The notes below the pieces were generated by a model. It was not told where the DNA came from and made no database searches. It saw only the letters and a program-made list of their open reading frames with translations. Shown here piece after piece: positions 1-4,053 of a DNA stretch of 5,791 bases; the stretch's first letter is position 1, and each line of letters starts with the position of its first letter. Location of the stretch: positions 1 to 5,791 of the forward strand of contig CADFKY010000066.1 in the NCBI GenBank assembly GCA_902834965.1, read 5' to 3'. The position numbers were made by a program, and so were the translations under genes. This DNA is from Veillonellaceae bacterium (GTDB taxonomy: Bacteria > Bacillota_C > Negativicutes > Veillonellales > Veillonellaceae).

Positions 1-10
1 TGTTTTCCAT
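1..10 (-). CDS. 5' end of an unidentified gene (first three codons only)
   Basis: On the minus strand an ATG at 10-8 begins Met-Glu-Asn and then leaves the window. It is preceded by a good ribosome binding site, GGAGGAAGGC, with GGAGG at 20-16 and five bases before the ATG. A second in-frame ATG at 22-20 lies inside that binding site and has none of its own, so position 10 is the better start. An extended -10 promoter about 115 bases upstream and a structured leader support a real gene here. Nothing can be said about the product from three codons. Confidence 0.5.
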
Positions 11-34
11 GCCTTCCTCCATATGCATCTATTT

Positions 35-105
35 GTGAAAGTATATTCACTATTTATTATGCCCATACATTTCTGTACTGGGGCGCGTTTTTCCGAGCCA
101 AACGC
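35..105 (-). promoter_or_regulatory. Structured 5' leader with three successive hairpins
   Basis: Reading down the minus strand, the leader of the leftmost gene can fold into three hairpins. The first has arms at 105-100 and 90-85 (GCGTTT and AAACGC, loop of 9). The second directly abuts it, with arms at 84-81 and 64-61 (GCCC and GGGC) and an inner four-base-pair stem 77-74/69-66 closing a GAAA loop. The third has arms at 50-46 and 39-35 (GTGAA and TTCAC). None is followed by a U-run on this strand, so they are not intrinsic terminators. They could be a regulatory leader or riboswitch-like element. I do not recognise a known riboswitch class, and short stems in AT-rich DNA can be fortuitous. 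Confidence 0.35.
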
Positions 106-124
106 TAATTTTTCATTACATTTT

Positions 125-133
125 ATTATACCA
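125..133 (-). promoter_or_regulatory. Extended -10 promoter for the leftmost minus-strand gene
   Basis: The minus strand reads TGGTATAAT at 133-125, a perfect TGn plus TATAAT extended -10 element. No good -35 hexamer is found 16 to 18 bases upstream (TGGAGT at 153-148 is the best placed), which is common for extended -10 promoters. Transcription would start near 118 and give a leader of about 108 nt before the ATG at 10. This also places the leftmost gene in a transcription unit separate from the ferredoxin gene. Confidence 0.55.
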
Positions 134-135
134 TA

Positions 136-161
136 GGAAGTATAACGACTCCATATATTCC
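136..161. promoter_or_regulatory. Inverted repeat over the -35 position (possible operator)
   Basis: GGAA at 136-139 and TATA at 141-144 are mirrored by TATA at 154-157 and TTCC at 158-161. This gives eight paired bases with one bulged G at 140 and a nine-base centre. The repeat covers the -35 position of the extended -10 promoter at 125-133, where a repressor or activator would act. There is no match to an operator family I can name. Confidence 0.25.
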
Positions 162-194
162 GTATGTAGATTATAAATAAATCTTTAATGTTCG

Positions 195-300
195 GATTTC
201 TAGTTATTACTCTTTTGGAGCCTTCCCTATGTAAGTCAATTTACTGTCAATGTTGAAAGATTTCTAGCTATCACTTTTTAGGGGCCTCTCGTTTATACAT
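195..300 (-). repeat. Degenerate tandem copy of the ferredoxin gene's 3' end
   Basis: Positions 195-236 repeat 259-300 at an offset of 64 bases, with 30 of 42 bases identical and 24 of 29 over 195-223. The right copy is the last nine codons of the ferredoxin gene, its TGA stop and the following 12 bases. The left copy read on the same strand gives Thr-Tyr-Ile-Gly-Lys-Ala-Pro-Lys-Glu then TAA, against Met-Tyr-Lys-Arg-Glu-Ala-Pro-Lys-Lys then TGA in the gene. Similarity continues past the stop (TAACTAGAAATC against TAGCTAGAAATC). No cysteine motif precedes the left copy, so it is a fragment. It is either an old tandem duplication or the remnant of a second ferredoxin gene. Confidence 0.6.
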
Positions 301-468
301 TTTTACGGCCCCCACGGGACAGATGGAATAGCAATCACCACAACCGATACAGCCTTTCCCAATGATAAATCGAGTCTTACCTTCGGTGATGCATTGAACA
401 GGACAATCCTCAGCACAAGCACCGCATTTAACGCAAGTATCGTCAATATTAAACTTTAGATTTCCCAT
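271..468 (-). CDS. 2[4Fe-4S] ferredoxin, bacterial/clostridial type
   Basis: This 65-residue protein carries two classical cluster-binding motifs: C12-x2-C15-x2-C18-x3-C22-Pro and C40-x2-C43-x2-C46-x3-C50-Pro. As in the family, the last cysteine of each motif would help ligate the other cluster. An extra cysteine at 26 follows the first motif. The protein is a small soluble, low-potential electron carrier; its redox partners cannot be told from here. The length is typical apart from a short basic tail after residue 56. The start is well supported: AGGAGGT lies at 483-477, eight bases before the ATG. It sits 55 nt downstream of the HAD phosphatase gene on the same strand, with no terminator or convincing promoter between, so it may be read through from upstream. 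The neighbouring enzymes do not obviously need a ferredoxin. Confidence 0.93.
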   Translation of the reverse strand: MGNLKFNIDDTCVKCGACAEDCPVQCITEGKTRFIIGKGCIGCGDCYSICPVGAVKMYKREAPKK

Positions 469-523
469 TATACATCACCTCCTATCTACGGTGTATCTGT
501 GCCAAACTTAATATTATCTACTT

Positions 524-1675
524 TTATTTCTTCTTATTTAATTCACTATTATACGCAATAGCGGAATAGATTGCCTTTGCCACGCCTTGGTGGTTATTGT
601 CTGTCGTTTCGTATCGTGCTGCTTCTTTAATGTTCGGCTTGCTATTGCCCATGGCTACGCCAGCGCCCGCAAAGCGTAGCATAGATAGATCGTTTTCGCT
701 ATCCCCTAGTGTCATTACCTCGTCAGGGCTTAAGCCCCAATGTTTTGCCAAGGCTTCTACGGCAGTGCCTTTTGTAGTGTGAGGCAAGACGAATTCTAAA
801 TTACCTTCACTAGAGAGCAGCACATCATAGAAACGTTCACGACCTGTACCATCGTGGGATAAACCTTGGTATTCATCGCGCAAGTCTTGCAAGATACGTT
901 GACGCATCGGTTCATCACCGTAGAAGATCTGAATCTTCTCAGGCCCTTCGTCTAAGGATTCCATATGAGCTAGCAAATCACATACCATTGTCCGCGTAGC
1001 CAAGATAAATGGACGAATATTGGGTCTAAAGAAGAAATTGGATTGCTCTATTTCACATTCAGACATCTTTACCTTTGCTGCTTCGTTGCCTTCCGCCAAT
1101 GCATAGTGGTCGTATGTTGCGCCTGGCAGGCGAGTGTCTCCTGTACCAGAAATCTGATTTTTTGTAATAGGCAGATGATTATCCATCATGCCATGTGACC
1201 CCTTTTTATCTCCTTCATTGCGTTCGCTAGCACATACGCCTAAGCGTTCAGGTGTAATACATCTAGACGGAGGATACATGCCAAAGATTTGGTCTTTCAC
1301 ATAGGCCTCTACATAAACGCCATAGGTTAACAGTTTGCGCAACAAATGTAGTGCTTGTTCTTTATCAAAACTTACGTGGAATAGACTGCGGTTTTCATCC
1401 TTATCCATCACATAAGCGCCATTGGTGCACATGAAATAGCGCAAGCACGGCAATTTTTCAATGACATCATTCATCTCATTCCAAGCGCGGCCAGAAGCAA
1501 TGGCTACGCGGATGCCACTTTCACGAGCGGCACGAATCGCCTCAATAGCATCCTCAGGAATTGCCTTTGCATCGGTTACCAAGGTGCCATCTACATCAGA
1601 TGCGATGAATCGAATGGGCTTATCCCCAGTGAGGCCTATATAATTTTTTATTTCTAATGTTTCAGTCGTGGCCAT
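524..1675 (-). CDS. HAD-superfamily Cof-type hydrolase (phosphatase) with enlarged cap domain
   Basis: The four HAD motifs are intact. Motif I is D27-V-D29-G-T-L, with D27 the nucleophile and D29 the acid/base. Motif II is S61-G62-R63, motif III is K302, and motif IV is G324-D325-S-E-N328-D329, which would bind magnesium. The family dephosphorylates small phosphorylated metabolites such as sugar phosphates or cofactors; the substrate here cannot be predicted. At 383 residues it is clearly longer than the roughly 270 usual for Cof-type proteins. Much of the excess is a polar, glycine- and asparagine-rich stretch at about residues 148-212 within the cap, plus about 20 residues before the core. 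The ATG at 1675 follows AGGAGG at 1685-1680 by four bases; the ATG at 1679 would overlap that site. It lies 56 nt after the M20 gene, with which it is probably cotranscribed. Confidence 0.92.
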   Translation of the reverse strand: MATTETLEIKNYIGLTGDKPIRFIASDVDGTLVTDAKAIPEDAIEAIRAARESGIRVAIASGRAWNEMNDVIEKLPCLRYFMCTNGAYVMDKDENRSLFHVSFDKEQALHLLRKLLTYGVYVEAYVKDQIFGMYPPSRCITPERLGVCASERNEGDKKGSHGMMDNHLPITKNQISGTGDTRLPGATYDHYALAEGNEAAKVKMSECEIEQSNFFFRPNIRPFILATRTMVCDLLAHMESLDEGPEKIQIFYGDEPMRQRILQDLRDEYQGLSHDGTGRERFYDVLLSSEGNLEFVLPHTTKGTAVEALAKHWGLSPDEVMTLGDSENDLSMLRFAGAGVAMGNSKPNIKEAARYETTDNNHQGVAKAIYSAIAYNSELNKKK

Positions 1676-1683
1676 ACATCCTC

Positions 1684-1737
1684 CTTCTGTTCCTTCTATT
1701 CCCTTTATTCTTTTTATTCCTTCTATTCCTTCTATTT
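1684..1737 (-). repeat. Six tandem 9-bp purine-rich units across a stop codon and spacer
   Basis: On the minus strand six consecutive 9-mers run without a break: AAATAGAAG, then GAATAGAAG, GAATAAAAA, GAATAAAGG, GAATAGAAG and GAACAGAAG. The first unit contains the last Lys codon and the TAG stop of the M20 gene. The last runs directly into the ribosome binding site of the HAD gene. Because the unit is nine bases, each copy keeps the M20 reading frame, and the first five each carry an in-frame TAG or TAA. The mRNA here would be almost pure purine and unstructured, with several weak Shine-Dalgarno-like AGAAGGAA stretches. It has the form of a diverged minisatellite. Confidence 0.85.
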
Positions 1738-2913
1738 AGAATTATTAAATTCGGCTACAATTTCTTCTAAGATTTCTGGGTGTTCTACCAATCGCAATAC
1801 TGTGCCACCAATGATATTTGCACCGTCGGTAATGGTTTGTTCAATGGTAGGCTCTAACATGGCAGCAGCAAATTCTTTAGAATGGCACACCTTTGGCTCG
1901 CCGGCCAAGCGTAATTTAGGATGGAATGCTGCACATTGATAGCTTACATTGCCAATATCCGAACTACCTCCAAGGGCTGCTGGACCGGGCTCAAAATCGA
2001 GGCCCATGTCGGCCATTACCTCTTCGATAAGCGCTGTGCCACGATTGTTTTGGTTCATATCATCATACGGATTGCCATAAAATTCTACATCCACAGTTGT
2101 ACCTGTGCAAAGGGCCGCCCCTTCAAAGATTTTTTTGATTTGCTCAGATAAACCATTCAAGTACTCACGCTCCGTATGACGCACAGTGACCTCTAATTCA
2201 CCGAAGGCAGGAATCACATTGGATGCGTTACCTCCCGCAATGATCCACGTGCCGATACGCGTTTCAGGACGCACCTGTTGGCGCATCATATCCATGGCAT
2301 GGATAGCGAGTTGCACACCATTCACCGCATTGATACCGTTCCAAGGCTCACCGGCCGCATGGGCTGGCTTACCGTGATACTTAGCACGGAAGCAGTCGAG
2401 TGCCAAGAATTGTGAGTTAGGACGCGTTTCTTCGCCGTCGAGATGCACCATAATGGCAAAATCGTATTCTTTGAATACCCCTGCATTGCACATATCCACC
2501 TTACAGCCCATCGCTTCTTCGTCTGGTGTACCGATAATATCGATGTCCATGTTGAAAGCTACGCCTTCTTGTTGCATTTTATGTAGTGTCAATGCAGCTA
2601 GCACGCTCATAGAGCCGCTGGCGGAGTGACCGCATGCATGGCCTACCTCTGGCAGTGCATCGTATTCACAAAGTATGGCTAAACGACCTTTTGGGTTGTC
2701 TACTTTCACAACAGACGACTTAAAGGCAGTGGGCAAATCACAGAATTCATAGATTACGTCCATGCCGTGTTTTTCGAGAACAGCGCCTATGGTTTTAACG
2801 GACTCAAACTCCTGACTGGAAATCTCAGGATTCTTGGCTAATGTGTAATTAATGGTAAACGCATCAGGTGCGAAGCTTTTACAAAGATCAGCAAAAGTAG
2901 TTGTAAGGGACAT
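1732..2913 (-). CDS. M20-family metallo-hydrolase (amidohydrolase/dipeptidase, AbgB/PM20D2-like)
   Basis: This 393-residue protein has the expected M20D features in order. C94-G-H96 follows E83-Y-D85-A-L-P-E-V-G-H. E132-E133 lie in GTPDEE, H157 in the MVH motif, H185 in GKPAHAAG at the start of the dimerisation domain, and H344 near the end. C94, H96, E133, H157 and H344 are the likely metal ligands and E132 the catalytic base, by analogy with the family. Relatives hydrolyse amide bonds in N-acyl amino acids, aminobenzoyl-glutamate or unusual dipeptides in the cytoplasm; the EYDALPEVGHACGH sequence points to the AbgB/PM20D2 branch. Length is normal and no signal peptide is seen. The start at 2913 has GGAGG at 2922-2918. 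It is divergent from an amino-acid binding protein gene and first in a likely M20-HAD-ferredoxin operon. The exact substrate is unknown. Confidence 0.9.
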   Translation of the reverse strand: MSLTTTFADLCKSFAPDAFTINYTLAKNPEISSQEFESVKTIGAVLEKHGMDVIYEFCDLPTAFKSSVVKVDNPKGRLAILCEYDALPEVGHACGHSASGSMSVLAALTLHKMQQEGVAFNMDIDIIGTPDEEAMGCKVDMCNAGVFKEYDFAIMVHLDGEETRPNSQFLALDCFRAKYHGKPAHAAGEPWNGINAVNGVQLAIHAMDMMRQQVRPETRIGTWIIAGGNASNVIPAFGELEVTVRHTEREYLNGLSEQIKKIFEGAALCTGTTVDVEFYGNPYDDMNQNNRGTALIEEVMADMGLDFEPGPAALGGSSDIGNVSYQCAAFHPKLRLAGEPKVCHSKEFAAAMLEPTIEQTITDGANIIGGTVLRLVEHPEILEEIVAEFNNSK

Positions 2914-2937
2914 ATTGCCTCCATGTATATAACCACA

Positions 2938-2969
2938 TTATTGTAAAGGATTATAATACTCTACAATAA
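2938..2969. promoter_or_regulatory. 32-bp near-perfect palindrome in the divergent control region
   Basis: Arms TTATTGTA at 2938-2945 and TACAATAA at 2962-2969 are perfect inverted repeats. They are centred on the same axis as the perfect inner palindrome ATTATAAT at 2950-2957. Overall 14 of 16 base pairs across the axis are symmetric; only 2946/2961 and 2949/2958 break it. The centre holds a TATAAT on each strand, and the minus-strand one (2955-2950) could serve as a -10 for the M20 gene with a leader of about 30 nt, though no good -35 is present. There is no T-run after either side, so it is not an intrinsic terminator. The most likely role is binding a dimeric or tetrameric regulator. I do not match it to a named box with confidence. 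Confidence 0.6.
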
Positions 2970-2994
2970 AGAATAAAAAACTCGTTTACTCTTA

Positions 2995-3025
2995 ATTATA
3001 CAATGTTATTGCCTATTGGTGTAAA
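2995..3025 (-). promoter_or_regulatory. Candidate promoter for the M20 gene
   Basis: The minus strand has TTTACA at 3025-3020 (five of six matches to TTGACA) and a perfect TATAAT at 3000-2995. The spacer is 19 bases, longer than ideal. Transcription would start near 2988 and the 32-bp palindrome would lie in the leader RNA. The alternative is the TATAAT inside that palindrome, which lacks a -35 element. This promoter overlaps the plus-strand promoter for the binding-protein gene. Confidence 0.4.
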
Positions 3026-3037
3026 ATTCCGTACAAT
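3009..3037 (+). promoter_or_regulatory. Promoter for the substrate-binding protein gene
   Basis: TTGCCT at 3009-3014 and TACAAT at 3032-3037 are separated by exactly 17 bases. They match the housekeeping sigma consensus at four and five of six positions. Transcription would start near 3044, giving a leader of about 43 nt to the ATG at 3087. The -35 lies between the -10 and -35 of the candidate opposing promoter, so the two polymerases could not bind together. Confidence 0.6.
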
Positions 3038-3075
3038 ATAAACAGAAATGTATAAACCATGTATATGGATGTTTG

Positions 3076-3081
3076 AGGAGG
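3076..3081 (+). promoter_or_regulatory. Ribosome binding site that sets the lipoprotein start
   Basis: AGGAGG lies five bases before the ATG at 3087. The same reading frame is open from an earlier ATG at 3048, but that one has no binding site, sits only a few bases after the predicted transcription start, and would put 13 unlikely residues before the signal peptide. The start at 3087 is therefore chosen. Confidence 0.88.
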
Positions 3082-3086
3082 ATACT

Positions 3087-3869
3087 ATGTTTAAGTTCAA
3101 AAAATTGACAGCCATCGCCCTCGTAGCGGTAGCAGCAATGGGTTTATTGGCTGGTTGTGGCAATGACAAACCAAAAATGACACAACAAGAAGGTGTATTG
3201 CGTGTAGGTTCTGAAACTACATTCCCACCATTCGAATTCACTGAAGGCGACAAATACGTTGGTTTCGACGTTGATTTGTCCGAAGCAATTGCTAAAAAAC
3301 TTGGTTTAAAAATGGAATTCAAATCCATGGGCTTCGATGCTTTGATTCCAGCAGTTCAATCTGGCGATATCGACATGATCGCAGCAGGTATCAACGCTAC
3401 ACCTGAACGTGAAAAAGCATTGGACTTCTCCGATGTATACTTCGACCAAGGCGGTTTCATCACAGTTGTTCGTAAAGACAACACAACAATCCACAACATG
3501 GATGAATTAGCAGGTCATACTGTAGGTGCTCAAATCGGTACAATCCCTGTTGAAATGGCTCAAAAGATCCCTAATACAACAGTAAAACAAATCGATTCCA
3601 ATGCTAATATCTTCATGGAATTGAAAGCTGGTACAATCGACGGTGCTATCATCGATAACGCAGTGGCTATGTACTACCTTAAACAAGGTGCTGACAAAGA
3701 CCTTAAACTCGTAGGCGAACCTACTAAAGCTGAAGGTACAGTTCTTGGCATGAAAAAAGGCAACAAAGCTTTACAAGAAGCTGTTAACAAAGCTCTTAAA
3801 GAACTTAAAGAAGACGGCACTTACCAAAAAATCTACGACAAATGGTTCGGCGATTACAACAAAAAATAA
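3087..3869 (+). CDS. Polar amino-acid ABC transporter substrate-binding lipoprotein (family 3)
   Basis: The protein has 260 residues. Residues 1-23 form a lipoprotein signal peptide: basic start with lysines at 3, 5 and 6, a hydrophobic core, then the lipobox L21-A-G-C24. C24 would be lipidated, anchoring it on the outer face of the membrane. The rest is a family 3 periplasmic-type binding protein: VGSETTFPPFEF at 40-51, GFDVDL at 59-64, the ATPEREKALDFS segment with R108 expected to hold the ligand carboxylate, VGAQIGT at 146-152, and D190 in the second lobe likely contacting the amino group. It probably captures a polar amino acid; specificity is not readable. All three Arg codons are CGT and Lys is almost always AAA, which suggests high expression. 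No permease or ATPase gene adjoins it; a terminator follows directly. Confidence 0.93.
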   Translation: MFKFKKLTAIALVAVAAMGLLAGCGNDKPKMTQQEGVLRVGSETTFPPFEFTEGDKYVGFDVDLSEAIAKKLGLKMEFKSMGFDALIPAVQSGDIDMIAAGINATPEREKALDFSDVYFDQGGFITVVRKDNTTIHNMDELAGHTVGAQIGTIPVEMAQKIPNTTVKQIDSNANIFMELKAGTIDGAIIDNAVAMYYLKQGADKDLKLVGEPTKAEGTVLGMKKGNKALQEAVNKALKELKEDGTYQKIYDKWFGDYNKK

Positions 3870-3899
3870 TATCTATCCCTATGAACTAGGATAAATATG

Positions 3900-3966
3900 C
3901 CCCCTCTGAAAGACTGCAGAACGCACAGTATTGTGATTTCAAAGTTCTTTCAGAGGGGATTTTTTT
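3900..3966 (+). terminator. Intrinsic terminator after the binding-protein gene
   Basis: CCCCTCTGAAAG at 3901-3912 pairs perfectly with CTTTCAGAGGGG at 3947-3958. One base later comes a run of seven T at 3960-3966. The stem can lengthen inward by ACT/AGT around one bulged T. The loop of about 34 bases is unusually long and holds a small hairpin (CACA/TGTG, 3924-3927 with 3932-3935). It closes the binding-protein unit 30 bases after its stop codon. Confidence 0.93.
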
Positions 3967-3980
3967 ATTCTAATCCCTCT

Positions 3981-4009
3981 TTTACGGTCCCTCGCATTCG
4001 TTATATAAT
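3981..4009 (+). promoter_or_regulatory. Promoter for the Sel1-like repeat protein gene
   Basis: TTTACG at 3981-3986 (four of six) and a perfect TATAAT at 4004-4009 are separated by 17 bases. The start would be near 4016, with a leader of about 38 nt. A perfect 10-bp palindrome, AATACGTATT at 4011-4020, covers the predicted start point and might be an operator. Confidence 0.65.
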
Positions 4010-4053
4010 AAATACGTATTCTATAGTAAATGTAACTAATTAAAGGAGGCCTT

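Noticed and set aside
61..92. Plus-strand intrinsic terminator from the hairpin at 61-84 and the T-run at 88-92
   Set aside because: The T-run is only five long and three bases removed from the stem, and no plus-strand gene precedes it in the window.
182..195. 14-base match (TCTTTAATGTTCGG) between 182-195 and 624-637 in the HAD gene
   Set aside because: It directly adjoins the duplicated ferredoxin tail and hints at a mosaic of gene fragments, but a single 14-base match does not extend either way and can arise by chance.
222..250. TTGACA at 250-245 on the minus strand as a -35 element after the ferredoxin gene
   Set aside because: It is a perfect hexamer, but no -10-like sequence lies 16-18 bases downstream; that position reads GGGAAG.
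469..523. Separate promoter for the ferredoxin gene in the gap after the HAD gene
   Set aside because: TTGGCA at 505-500 on the minus strand resembles a -35, but a -10 at normal spacing would fall on the ribosome binding site.
1921..2377. Plus-strand open frames opposite the M20 gene (1921-2151 and 2186-2377)
   Set aside because: They are antisense to conserved M20 coding sequence and show no family features or start signals.
2938..2969. Reading the 32-bp palindrome as a known PerR, Fur or BirA box
   Set aside because: Parts resemble these boxes (ATTATAAT, or TTGTAAAG with CTCTACAA), but arm spacing and flanks do not fit any of the consensus sites.
3048..3086. Longer binding-protein start at the upstream in-frame ATG (3048)
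   Set aside because: It has no ribosome binding site, sits almost at the predicted transcription start, and would add 13 residues that spoil the lipoprotein signal. AGGAGG lies just before the ATG at 3087.
2996..3328. Minus-strand open frame of 110 codons across the binding-protein 5' end
   Set aside because: It is antisense to a strongly supported gene and its promoter, has no convincing ribosome binding site, and resembles no known family.
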